Shown one piece after another: positions 1 to 8,392 of a DNA stretch of 64,000 bases. The notes below the pieces were generated by a model. It was given only the letters and a program-made list of their open reading frames with translations, had not been told where the DNA came from and searched no databases. How positions within the stretch are numbered: position 1 is the stretch's first letter; each line of letters starts with the position of its first letter. The translations under genes were made by a program, and so were the position numbers. Source of the DNA: CAMDTE01 sp964504345 (GTDB lineage Bacteria > Bacteroidota > Bacteroidia > Flavobacteriales > Schleiferiaceae). The stretch is from positions 62,001 to 126,000 of the forward strand of contig CAZDDX010000004.1 of the NCBI GenBank assembly GCA_964504345.1, in the 5' to 3' direction.

Positions 1-14
1 GGGCAGGCCGAGGT

Positions 15-1265
15 TTAGGTATTTACCCGAATGGCCTCAACCGGATCCAGTCGCGCGCCCAGGTAAGCAGGTACTGCACCGGCCAGCAAACCAATCACAG
101 CTGAAATTCCGAGCCCTTGCAAAGCATTAAGCCAGGTCATGGCCACGTCGAACTCCGTAAAGTGACTGGCTGCTAAAATGAGCAGCCCAACGCCCATCAG
201 GCCAATCAATCCACCGATCAAGCTCAAAAGGACACTTTCAACCAGGAATTGAGCGAGTATAAACGTTTTTCGCGCACCCAAAGCTTTCTGTATTCCTATT
301 TGACCGGTTCGTTCGCGCACACTTACAAACATGATGTTGGCAATTCCAAAGCCACCTACCAAAACGGAAAATCCACCAATGATGGTGCCTGCCAAGCCAA
401 TGATGCCAAACATTTGATCCAACCCACCACTCAGGCTAGAGGACTCATTCAGTGCAAAATTGTCCTCAGCCTGTGGCTTCAACTTCCGGATGGAGCGCAT
501 GTACCCACGGATTTCGCTTTTCAACTCGCTCACGGACTGGCCGGGTGCAGCTTGAACCATGATGGTACTTCCACCCGACTTCAGCTCGTCCACCAAGGAT
601 CGCAAATAGGCCGCGGGTACCAAAACTTGTTCGTCGTGACTTTCACCAATGAGCGAGGCTCCCTCTTTCTCCAAAATTCCGATAACGGTGAAGCTGCGGC
701 CCAACGATGAAATGGATTTGCCAACAGCATTGGAGGTTGGAAAAAGCCCCTCTGCTATGCTGGCACCCAAAACGCAAACGGGTCTGCCGCTGCGGGCCTC
801 CGTGGCGCTGAATGATCGGCCTTGAACCAATTTTAACTTCCAAAGCGTTGCGTAGTGTTCCGTCACGCCGCGCATTTGTGCATTCTCCACCGAGTTGGAT
901 CCAGCTTCCAAGGTGGGGCGCAATCCCATAACAGCAGCAATTCCAGAGGTTCGCTCCATTCGTTGGGCAAGTTGAACGTACTCGCGGTACTGCGTTTCCG
1001 GACGTTGAAAGTATTTCCACCAGGCGTATTCGCCACCGCCGCCGCCCCAAGGCCATTTTTGAACGTAAACAATATCCGACCCCAACCCCTGTACGCTGTT
1101 GCGGATGGAACGCTCCAAAGAGTCAACTAGGGCGTAAACACTGATGATTGCAAAAATTCCAACCGCAATTCCCAAGACACTCAAAAAGGTTCGCAACCGA
1201 TTAGAAACCAGCGAGTGGTATGCGAATCCCAGAGATTCTTCTATAAACGATTGAATACGCATCAT
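15..1265 (-). CDS. ABC transporter permease, MacB/FtsX type
   Basis: This is the inner-membrane permease of a MacB-like ABC exporter, about 416 residues. The first membrane segment (about residues 25-50) is followed by a periplasmic MacB-core domain to about residue 270. Three C-terminal segments form the FtsX domain, with the cytoplasmic motif RTGQIGIQKALGAR between the first and second. I chose the ATG at 1265; a further in-frame ATG lies at 1262, and the upstream ATG at 1277 sits inside a promoter-like TACCTTGG. No ATPase or membrane-fusion partner is visible in the window. The gene is divergent from purH. Family assignment is secure; the substrate cannot be told. Confidence 0.88.
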   Translation of the reverse strand: MMRIQSFIEESLGFAYHSLVSNRLRTFLSVLGIAVGIFAIISVYALVDSLERSIRNSVQGLGSDIVYVQKWPWGGGGGEYAWWKYFQRPETQYREYVQLAQRMERTSGIAAVMGLRPTLEAGSNSVENAQMRGVTEHYATLWKLKLVQGRSFSATEARSGRPVCVLGASIAEGLFPTSNAVGKSISSLGRSFTVIGILEKEGASLIGESHDEQVLVPAAYLRSLVDELKSGGSTIMVQAAPGQSVSELKSEIRGYMRSIRKLKPQAEDNFALNESSSLSGGLDQMFGIIGLAGTIIGGFSVLVGGFGIANIMFVSVRERTGQIGIQKALGARKTFILAQFLVESVLLSLIGGLIGLMGVGLLILAASHFTEFDVAMTWLNALQGLGISAVIGLLAGAVPAYLGARLDPVEAIRVNT

Positions 1266-1303
1266 GTCAACGGCCAAGGTACAAAGTCTGTGCCATGATT
1301 TCG

Positions 1304-1311
1304 TACCTTTG
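1304..1311 (+). promoter_or_regulatory. -7 promoter element of purH
   Basis: TACCTTTG matches the Bacteroidota sigma-ABfr -7 consensus TAnnTTTG. It lies 13 bases before the purH ATG at 1325. I see no clear -33 TTG at the usual spacing. Confidence 0.6.
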
Positions 1312-1324
1312 CACCTCCATTTAA

Positions 1325-2854
1325 ATGCCCTATATGCCTACCCCTGCTCCAATGCGCGCTTTGGTGTCCGTTTTTTCAAAAGAAGGTCTTGAGCCTCTAC
1401 TTCGAGCCCTTCACAATCAAGGAGTTACATTTTTATCTACGGGCGGCACGTATGCGTTCATTGAGTCTCTTGGCTTGCCCGTTTCCGCCGTTGAGTCCTT
1501 AACGGGTTTTCCGGAAATTTTGGACGGTCGGGTAAAAACTTTACATCCGGCGGTATTCGGAGGTATTTTGTATCGCCGAGACGATGCTTCGCACCGAGCT
1601 TCTATGGAGCGGCACGCATTGGCTTCCATCGATATTGTCATCGTGGATTTGTATCCGTTCAACGAAACCGTTGCCGCAGGCGGGACCCATGATGAGATCA
1701 TCGAGAAAATAGACATTGGTGGAATTTCATTGATTCGTGCCGCAGCCAAAAACTTCCGCGATGTTTGGATTATTCCCGAACGCGGTGCCTATGCTGATGC
1801 ATTAAATTGGGTAGAACAGAATGGTGTTCAAACAACCATTGAACTGCGCCAAAAATTTGCAGCACGCGCCTTTTCTGTTACCCACCGGTACGATGGAGCT
1901 ATTGGAAATTGGGTAGCGGGCGGATCGCTGGATACCTCTGCATTGCTCAGCGACGGCAGATCCTTGAGGTATGGTGAGAATCCCCACCAAAAAGGCGCCT
2001 TTCACGGCGACTTGAGCGCCCTTCTGGAACAAGTGCATGGCAAGGAATTGAGCTACAACAATTTGCTCGACGTGGACGCGGCCGTTCAACTCATGGGTGA
2101 ATTTGAAAAGGAACCCGCTGTAGCAATCATCAAACACAACAATGCATGTGGCGTTGCACAACGTCCAACACAGCGTGCAGCTTGGGACGCAGCGTTGGCT
2201 GGCGATCCCGTTTCTGCCTTTGGTGGGGTGCTCATTTTCAATACGGCATTGGATAAAGAGACGGCCGAAGCGGTTCATGAATTGTTCTTTGAAGTAGCCA
2301 TTGCTCCCGGATTCTCTAATGAAGCATTGGCTTTGTTGCAGCAAAAGAAAAACCGCATCATCCTCCGCTGGAAACCTCAGCCGTTGCCCAGTCAAATGGT
2401 GCGTTCCGCATTAAACGGTTTTTTGGTGGAAGAGCGGGACACTCATTCGGATTCCGTTCAGGATTTTCAGACCGTAACCAACACTTCGCCGTCGGCTTCC
2501 GAGCTTCGGGATTTGGTAGTGGCCTCCGCAATTTGCAAACACACCAAGAGCAACACGATTGTTCTCGTGAAGGATGGCCAACTGCTCGGCAGCGGGACCG
2601 GACAAACTTCACGAGTGGATGCCCTTGAACAAGCGATTCGTAAGGCGAAAACCTTTAACTTTGACTTGAACGGAGCAGTTCTGGCTTCCGATGCGTTTTT
2701 CCCCTTCCCGGACTGTGTGGAATTAGCGCATTTGGCAGGCATAACAGCGGTCGTTCAACCGGGCGGATCGGTAAAAGACAACCTGAGCATCGACTACTGC
2801 AACGCGCACGGGATGTCCATGGTTTTCACCGGAATTCGCCATTTCAAGCATTGA
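1325..2854 (+). CDS. purH: bifunctional AICAR formyltransferase / IMP cyclohydrolase
   Basis: PurH catalyses the last two steps of de novo IMP synthesis. The N-terminal MGS-like cyclohydrolase half carries LSTGGT, GRVKTLHP and RAAAKN. The C-terminal AICAR transformylase half carries LRYGENPHQKGAF and the catalytic KHNNACGVA. The length of 509 residues is normal for the family. ATGs at 1325, 1334 and 1352 are all downstream of the promoter; the family alignment (RALVSVFSKEGLE) would also fit a start at 1352. It heads the mre operon, 13 bases before mreB, an arrangement I know from many Bacteroidota. Confidence 0.97.
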   Translation: MPYMPTPAPMRALVSVFSKEGLEPLLRALHNQGVTFLSTGGTYAFIESLGLPVSAVESLTGFPEILDGRVKTLHPAVFGGILYRRDDASHRASMERHALASIDIVIVDLYPFNETVAAGGTHDEIIEKIDIGGISLIRAAAKNFRDVWIIPERGAYADALNWVEQNGVQTTIELRQKFAARAFSVTHRYDGAIGNWVAGGSLDTSALLSDGRSLRYGENPHQKGAFHGDLSALLEQVHGKELSYNNLLDVDAAVQLMGEFEKEPAVAIIKHNNACGVAQRPTQRAAWDAALAGDPVSAFGGVLIFNTALDKETAEAVHELFFEVAIAPGFSNEALALLQQKKNRIILRWKPQPLPSQMVRSALNGFLVEERDTHSDSVQDFQTVTNTSPSASELRDLVVASAICKHTKSNTIVLVKDGQLLGSGTGQTSRVDALEQAIRKAKTFNFDLNGAVLASDAFFPFPDCVELAHLAGITAVVQPGGSVKDNLSIDYCNAHGMSMVFTGIRHFKH

Positions 2855-2867
2855 TACTTAAACGGGA

Positions 2868-3896
2868 ATGGGCCTTTTTGACTTTTTAACGTACGACATT
2901 GCGATTGACCTAGGAACGGCCAATACGCTCATTATTCACAACGACAAGGTGGTGGTTGACGCCCCTTCCATTGTTGCGTTGGACCGAACGACAGGTGGAT
3001 TTCTGGCGGTAGGCGAAACGGCCATGCAGATGCACGGCAAAACCCACGACAACATACGAACCATTCGGCCGTTGAAAGACGGCGTCATTGCCGATTTTGT
3101 TGCTTCCGAGCACATGATTCGGGAATTAATCAAGAGCATCCCGGGGTTGACGGGCAGGTTATTCGCACCGTCGCTTCGCATGGTTATCTGCATACCAAGC
3201 GGCATTACCGAGGTGGAGAAACGGGCAGTTAAAGACAGTGCTGAGCACGCCAACGCTAAGGAAGTGTACCTCATCCACGAACCCATGGCCGCAGCCATAG
3301 GTATTGGCGTAGATGTGCTGGAACCCAAAGGCAATATGATCATTGACATTGGCGGAGGTACCACCGAAATTGCGGTTTTGGCGTTGGGTGGAATTGTTTG
3401 CGACGAGAGCATCAAGGTTGCTGGTGACGTTTTCACTAACGATATTGTTTACTACATGCGTACGCAGCACAATCTCTCCATTGGCGAACGAATGGCGGAG
3501 CAAATCAAAATTCAAATCGGCTCTGCCATTGAATCTTTGCCCGACGGTCCAGAAGACATGGCTGTACAGGGACGCGATTTACTCTCTGGGAAACCCAAAT
3601 CCATCACGATTTCGTACCGCGAAGTGGCACGCGCCCTGGATAAATCAATTTTGCGAATTGAGGATTCCGTGATGAAAGCCTTGGCCAACACACCGCCAGA
3701 ATTATCTGCAGATATTTATAACTCTGGAATCTATATGGCTGGTGGAGGTTCACTGCTCCGCGGCTTGGATCAGCGTATTTCCATGAAAACAGATTTGCCT
3801 GTTTATGTTGCGGAGGACCCACTGCGTGCCGTAGTTCGTGGTACCGGAATTGCGTTGAAAAACATCGAGAAGTACAAAACACTTTTGATGCGCTGA
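2868..3896 (+). CDS. mreB: rod shape-determining protein MreB (actin-like)
   Basis: MreB is an actin-fold ATPase that forms membrane-bound filaments guiding lateral wall synthesis. Visible signatures are phosphate-1 DLGTANTLI (about residue 15), phosphate-2 DIGGGTTEIAVL (about 160) and the adenosine motif AGGGSLLRG (about 290). The 342 residues match the family length. It is the first of the shape genes (mreB-mreC-mreD-mrdA-rodA) and is followed by mreC after 4 bases. Assignment is secure. Confidence 0.97.
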   Translation: MGLFDFLTYDIAIDLGTANTLIIHNDKVVVDAPSIVALDRTTGGFLAVGETAMQMHGKTHDNIRTIRPLKDGVIADFVASEHMIRELIKSIPGLTGRLFAPSLRMVICIPSGITEVEKRAVKDSAEHANAKEVYLIHEPMAAAIGIGVDVLEPKGNMIIDIGGGTTEIAVLALGGIVCDESIKVAGDVFTNDIVYYMRTQHNLSIGERMAEQIKIQIGSAIESLPDGPEDMAVQGRDLLSGKPKSITISYREVARALDKSILRIEDSVMKALANTPPELSADIYNSGIYMAGGGSLLRGLDQRISMKTDLPVYVAEDPLRAVVRGTGIALKNIEKYKTLLMR

Positions 3897-3900
3897 TTAC

Positions 3901-4731
3901 ATGCGGAACCTCTTCCGGTTTCTGGTCCGTTACCACTTGTTTCTCCTGTTCTTAATTGCGCAGATCTGGGCACTTACGGCGGCCTTTAGCGTCCGACCCT
4001 ACCACCAGTCATTCGCATGGAATACCGCTCAAAACACCGCCGCATCCGTCCAAAAGGTTTACACGGACGCGGAGAATTATACGCGTTTACGGGATATAAA
4101 CCGTGATTTGGCTCGTGAAAATGCAACTTTACGTGCTCGGCTGTCTGCTTCACGAATGGACGAAACCATCCGAAAGGGTTCGGTACAAGATTCGCTGCAA
4201 TCCTACACGTATCAGGAAGCTGAAGTGATCAACGCTTCATTTCACAAACGCAGCAACTACCTAACCATCAACCGGGGTTATAACCACGGTATCCGCCCAG
4301 GACAAGGTGTGATTTCACCTCTTGGGGTGGTTGGCGTGGTTCACGAGGTCTCGAAACACTATGCCACGGTAATTCCAATTCTCCATCGCCGCACTCGATT
4401 GAGCGGCTCTATGGCGCGTACTAAACACTTTGGCTCTGTATTGTGGGAAGGTGGTAACCATCGGATTGCCACCATGGTAGACGTTGCTCGTCAAGCCAAT
4501 GTAAAAAAAGGAGATTGGGTACTTTCGGACACGCGCAGTGGCTTGTTCCCGAGCGGGATTAAAATTGGCCAAGTTAAATCGTTTGCTTTGGACCCTTCCA
4601 GTCAAAGCTATGTTCTGGATGTAAAACTTTCTGTTGACTTTGCTGCACTGCAAACAGTATACATCGTAGAAAACCTTTACAAGAAGGAACAAAAAGCCTT
4701 GGAGGCACATGCTGAACCAGAAGCCCAATGA
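3901..4731 (+). CDS. mreC: rod shape-determining protein MreC
   Basis: MreC is a bitopic elongasome protein that links MreB and MreD to PBP2. The 276-residue product has one N-terminal membrane segment (about residues 9-30), a coiled-coil stretch (about 48-85, rich in R, L, E and N) and a periplasmic beta domain. That domain includes NRGYNHGIRPGQGVISPLGVVG and the later GDWVLSDTRSGLFPSGIKIG, written here as family signatures. The stop codon overlaps the mreD start (ATGA), suggesting translational coupling. Confidence 0.93.
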   Translation: MRNLFRFLVRYHLFLLFLIAQIWALTAAFSVRPYHQSFAWNTAQNTAASVQKVYTDAENYTRLRDINRDLARENATLRARLSASRMDETIRKGSVQDSLQSYTYQEAEVINASFHKRSNYLTINRGYNHGIRPGQGVISPLGVVGVVHEVSKHYATVIPILHRRTRLSGSMARTKHFGSVLWEGGNHRIATMVDVARQANVKKGDWVLSDTRSGLFPSGIKIGQVKSFALDPSSQSYVLDVKLSVDFAALQTVYIVENLYKKEQKALEAHAEPEAQ

Positions 4732-5231
4732 GAACTGCTGTCCTTTACACGTTAAGCCTGTTCCTCGTGATGGCCTTCCAACTGTTGTTGTTGGAAAATG
4801 TTCAACTTTTGGGTTATTTAAACCCCTACTACTACCCTATACTGGTTCTGTTGTGGCCATTGAAATGGAACCGAGCTCTTAGCCTGGTTGTTGCCTTTGG
4901 ACTGGGATTCGTCATGGATTTCTTTGAGAATTCCGGTGGACTGCACACGTCTGCGCTCGTTTTACTCGCCTATGTTCGCCCGTTGTTGCTGCAATCTTTG
5001 GTTGCACGAGCCGTTGAGGAGGGTCTATCCGTAGACTTACCCACCTTGGGGCCCTCAAAGTTTTTGACCTTCACCGCAATGGGTCTGTTCGTTTTTCATT
5101 TCTGGCTTTTTGCATTGGAGGCATTTGCTTGGAGTGAACTATTTTGGGTACTGATTCGTTCGTTGGCATCCACGGCGGTGAGTGCCGCAATGGTGTATGC
5201 AACCCAATTGCTGATGCTCTCCAAAGAATGA
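4728..5231 (+). CDS. mreD: rod shape-determining protein MreD
   Basis: This is a small polytopic membrane protein of 167 residues with about five hydrophobic segments, in the mreD position between mreC and PBP2. MreD sequences diverge widely, so the call rests on position, length and topology more than on motifs. The ATGA overlaps at both ends (4728-4731 with mreC, 5228-5231 with mrdA) fit a tightly coupled operon. Confidence 0.88.
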   Translation: MRTAVLYTLSLFLVMAFQLLLLENVQLLGYLNPYYYPILVLLWPLKWNRALSLVVAFGLGFVMDFFENSGGLHTSALVLLAYVRPLLLQSLVARAVEEGLSVDLPTLGPSKFLTFTAMGLFVFHFWLFALEAFAWSELFWVLIRSLASTAVSAAMVYATQLLMLSKE

Positions 5232-7057
5232 AAAGACAGCAGCTGTTTTTCTTTTTATTTGGCATCGTAGGCTTAATTTATATCCTTCGTCTGTTTACGA
5301 TTCAATTATTGGATCCGTCGTATAAACTAAGTGCAGACAACAACGCCAAGCGAATTATTAAGGTTTACCCACCACGCGGTTTTATCTACGACCGCAACGG
5401 TGAGCTTTTGGTGGCCAACCAAGTTGCGTATGATCTGATGGTCATCCCCCGTCAAGTAAAGGCATTTGACACGACACAATTTGCTCGGTTGCTCGGCATA
5501 GACCGCGCTTACGTAAAGTCTGAATTGACGAAGGCGCGGGTTTATTCTCCCTACCGCGCCAGTGTCTTTCTGAAAATGTTAACGGTGGACGACTACGCCC
5601 GCGTTCAAGAACGACTGAACGACTACCGTGGTTTTTTCGTTCAGCGCCGAATTCTGCGGGATTATACAGTAAACTATGGAGCCAATGTTTTTGGATTCAT
5701 AGGCGAAGTAACGGACCTCTACATCAAGGATCACCCGGAGTACGAATTGGGAGACTTGGTGGGGCAAGCTGGGATTGAGAAGGCGTACGAAGAGGTGCTG
5801 CGCGGGAAGGCCGGAGTTCAGTACCGACTCGTCGATAATTTCAACCGGGAAATGGGGCCGTACATGGACGGTCAATTCGACCAAGACCCGCTCCCGGGAA
5901 AGGATGTTACAAGTACCATCGACGGTGTTTTGCAAGCGTATGGCGAGGCCCTAATGTCCGGGAAACGAGGCAGTATTGTTGCTATTGAACCTGCTACCGG
6001 TGAAATCCTTGCCTTAGTCACCGCGCCAAGTTACCGACCGTCCGCGCTGGTGGGAAGAAAGCGTTCGCGGAATTATGCAGCACTTTATCGAGATTCCATC
6101 AACAAACCTTTGTACGACCGCGGTCTTTTGGCGGAATACCCTCCAGGGTCTCCCTTTAAGTTGATGAATGCACTCATTGGCTTGGAGACCCACGCAATTA
6201 CGGCGGACACACGATACACCTGCAACCACGGCTTTCATTTCGGGAGTTTGAGAGTAGGATGCCACTGCAGCGGGGGGTCAATGGCTTTGCAACACGCCAT
6301 CACCACCAGTTGCAACAACTATTTCTGTACCACTTACAAAGCCATCATTGAAAAGTTCCCAACAGCTCGGCAGGGCATGGATGCCTGGAGCAACCACGTC
6401 AAAAGTTTTGGCATGGGAAAATTCTTGGGGTCGGATTTACCCACCGGACGAAAGGGATTTGTGCCGGATGCCGCTTTTTACACACGCATTTATGGTGGAA
6501 CTTCTTGGCGAGCTGTAACCACTATTTCCAACGGTATTGGCCAAGGTGAACTTTTGGTAACCCCCATGCAGCTGGCCAATATGACTGCAGCCATCGCGAA
6601 CCGTGGACATTGGTACATCCCCCACATTGTTAAAAAGGTTGGGAAGCAACCCGTAAACAATCCCGACTTTTTCAAAAAGCAGAGAACTACGGTACACCCC
6701 AAGTACTTTGAGGTAGTGATCAACGGTATGTTTGATGTTTTCGAAATAGGTACTGCTGCTGGCTCTAAGGTTAAGCACATCCAAATGTGTGGAAAAACGG
6801 GGACTGCAGAAAATCCACACGGCCAAGACCACTCAATTTTTGTTGCCTTTGCCCCAAAAGACAACCCCAAAATTGCATTGGCTATGATTGTGGAAAATGG
6901 GTACTGGGGGGCTCGTTGGGCAGCTCCCATCTCTTCCTTAATGATTGAGAAATACCTTACGGATTCAATTTCCCGTCCTGACTTGGAACGACGTATGATC
7001 GAGGGCAATCTTCAAGGTGAATACGGGATGTCTACGAAAACTAAATTGCCGTTATGA
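5228..7057 (+). CDS. mrdA: penicillin-binding protein 2 (peptidoglycan transpeptidase)
   Basis: PBP2 is the class B transpeptidase that cross-links peptidoglycan during elongation with RodA. From the ATG at 5228 it has 609 residues: an N-terminal membrane anchor (about 7-27), a dimerisation domain to about residue 220, then the transpeptidase domain. Catalytic motifs are SPFK with the nucleophile near Ser308, SCN near Ser361 and KTGT near Lys523. The reading frame is open further upstream to 5144, but the ATGA overlap with mreD and the anchor position support 5228. Its own stop overlaps the rodA start (ATGA). Confidence 0.95.
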   Translation: MKRQQLFFFLFGIVGLIYILRLFTIQLLDPSYKLSADNNAKRIIKVYPPRGFIYDRNGELLVANQVAYDLMVIPRQVKAFDTTQFARLLGIDRAYVKSELTKARVYSPYRASVFLKMLTVDDYARVQERLNDYRGFFVQRRILRDYTVNYGANVFGFIGEVTDLYIKDHPEYELGDLVGQAGIEKAYEEVLRGKAGVQYRLVDNFNREMGPYMDGQFDQDPLPGKDVTSTIDGVLQAYGEALMSGKRGSIVAIEPATGEILALVTAPSYRPSALVGRKRSRNYAALYRDSINKPLYDRGLLAEYPPGSPFKLMNALIGLETHAITADTRYTCNHGFHFGSLRVGCHCSGGSMALQHAITTSCNNYFCTTYKAIIEKFPTARQGMDAWSNHVKSFGMGKFLGSDLPTGRKGFVPDAAFYTRIYGGTSWRAVTTISNGIGQGELLVTPMQLANMTAAIANRGHWYIPHIVKKVGKQPVNNPDFFKKQRTTVHPKYFEVVINGMFDVFEIGTAAGSKVKHIQMCGKTGTAENPHGQDHSIFVAFAPKDNPKIALAMIVENGYWGARWAAPISSLMIEKYLTDSISRPDLERRMIEGNLQGEYGMSTKTKLPL

Positions 7058-8313
7058 GAGAATCACGCGGTTGGTTTGGAAAAATAGATTGGATTGCAGT
7101 TCTGCTTTATGCGGGCTTGGTGCTGTTTGGATGGATAAACATATATGCTGCCGTATTCAACGAGGAGTTTGGTAATATTTGGGACACCAGTCAGGAATAC
7201 GGCAAGCAATTAATCTTTATTGGAGCTGGTCTGGTACTGATTTTGGTGGTACTACTTTCCGATGCCCGTTTGTACGAGCTTTTGGCTATACCCATCTACT
7301 TGATCACATTGGCCTTGTTGGCCTTAGTCTTGGTGGCCGGCAAGGAGGTTGGCGGAAATAAGAGTTGGTTGGTATTGGGAGGATTCACCCTGCAGCCTTC
7401 AGAATTGGCCAAATTCGGTACATCGTTGGTATTGAGTTGGTACCTAGCCTTTAAAAATGTTGATGTTGCACAATGGCGTTACCGCTGGATGCCTCTACTC
7501 CTATTGGCATTGCCAATGATTTTAATCTTGGCGCAACCAGACACCGGATCGGCCTTGGTTTTTTTCTCCTTTGCTTTGGTACTTTACCGAGCCGGCCTTC
7601 CCATGTACTATCTATTGCTGGGTCTGTGGGCAATTGTTTTGGTGGTGGTGACCTTGCTTTTTGACGCATTAAATGTAAGCATCGGACTGACGGTCCTAGC
7701 TTTAACCGTATTAATGTTGTTGAGACGACAGCGGAAAATCGCTCTGCCTATTTTTATAGGTCTTGGATTGAGTATAGCGCTCACCTTGGGCACGGGATTC
7801 TTTTTTAACCAAATCCTGCAGCCGCACCAACAGATGCGCGTCAATTTGTTGTTGGGCAAAGTAGAGGACAGCCGGGCGGCTGGCTACCAAACTGCACAAT
7901 CCCTAATTGCAATTGGTTCCGGTGGTTTTAGTGGCAAAGGATTTCTACAGGGAACCCAAACCAAATTTAATTTTGTTCCGGCGCAGTCAACCGACTACAT
8001 TTTTTGCACCGTCGGCGAAGAATGGGGGTTTCTAGGATCTGTTACCGTATTGCTGGCTTTTCTGGGGCTTCTTTACCGGCTGGTTTTCTTGGCCGAACGT
8101 CAAAAAAGTCCCTTCGCCCGCTACTATGGGTACTGCGTGGTATCCATTTTGTTCTTTCACTTGGTAGTAAACATTGGAATGACCTTGGGGATCATGCCGG
8201 TGATTGGAATTCCGCTGCCCTTTTTTAGCTATGGAGGTTCATCCCTGTGGGGCTTTACCCTGCTGTTATTTGTCTTCATCAAGTTGGATGCCCAGCGTTG
8301 GCAAGAACTTTGA
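7054..8313 (+). CDS. rodA: rod shape-determining protein RodA (SEDS glycosyltransferase)
   Basis: RodA is the SEDS-family peptidoglycan polymerase that works with PBP2. The 419-residue product is almost wholly membrane-embedded, with about ten segments. Family signatures include LQPSELAKFG (about 110), AQPDTGSALVF (about 155) and the C-terminal PVIGIPLPFFSYGGSSLW region. The start overlaps the mrdA stop by 4 bases. It is the last gene of the elongation operon and is followed by a strong terminator. Confidence 0.96.
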   Translation: MRESRGWFGKIDWIAVLLYAGLVLFGWINIYAAVFNEEFGNIWDTSQEYGKQLIFIGAGLVLILVVLLSDARLYELLAIPIYLITLALLALVLVAGKEVGGNKSWLVLGGFTLQPSELAKFGTSLVLSWYLAFKNVDVAQWRYRWMPLLLLALPMILILAQPDTGSALVFFSFALVLYRAGLPMYYLLLGLWAIVLVVVTLLFDALNVSIGLTVLALTVLMLLRRQRKIALPIFIGLGLSIALTLGTGFFFNQILQPHQQMRVNLLLGKVEDSRAAGYQTAQSLIAIGSGGFSGKGFLQGTQTKFNFVPAQSTDYIFCTVGEEWGFLGSVTVLLAFLGLLYRLVFLAERQKSPFARYYGYCVVSILFFHLVVNIGMTLGIMPVIGIPLPFFSYGGSSLWGFTLLLFVFIKLDAQRWQEL

Positions 8314-8334
8314 TTGGCCGGACCAGGGAGCTCA

Positions 8335-8368
8335 CAAAAAAAGGCGGCCCGATGGGCCGCCTTTTTTG
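8335..8368. terminator. bidirectional terminator between rodA and ppiD
   Basis: A 10-bp stem AAGGCGGCCC / GGGCCGCCTT (8341-8350 and 8354-8363) with a GAT loop is flanked by an A-run on the left and a T-run on the right. It can therefore end transcription from both converging units. Confidence 0.9.
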
Positions 8369-8392
8369 AATGGATAAAGTCCGAAATACAAA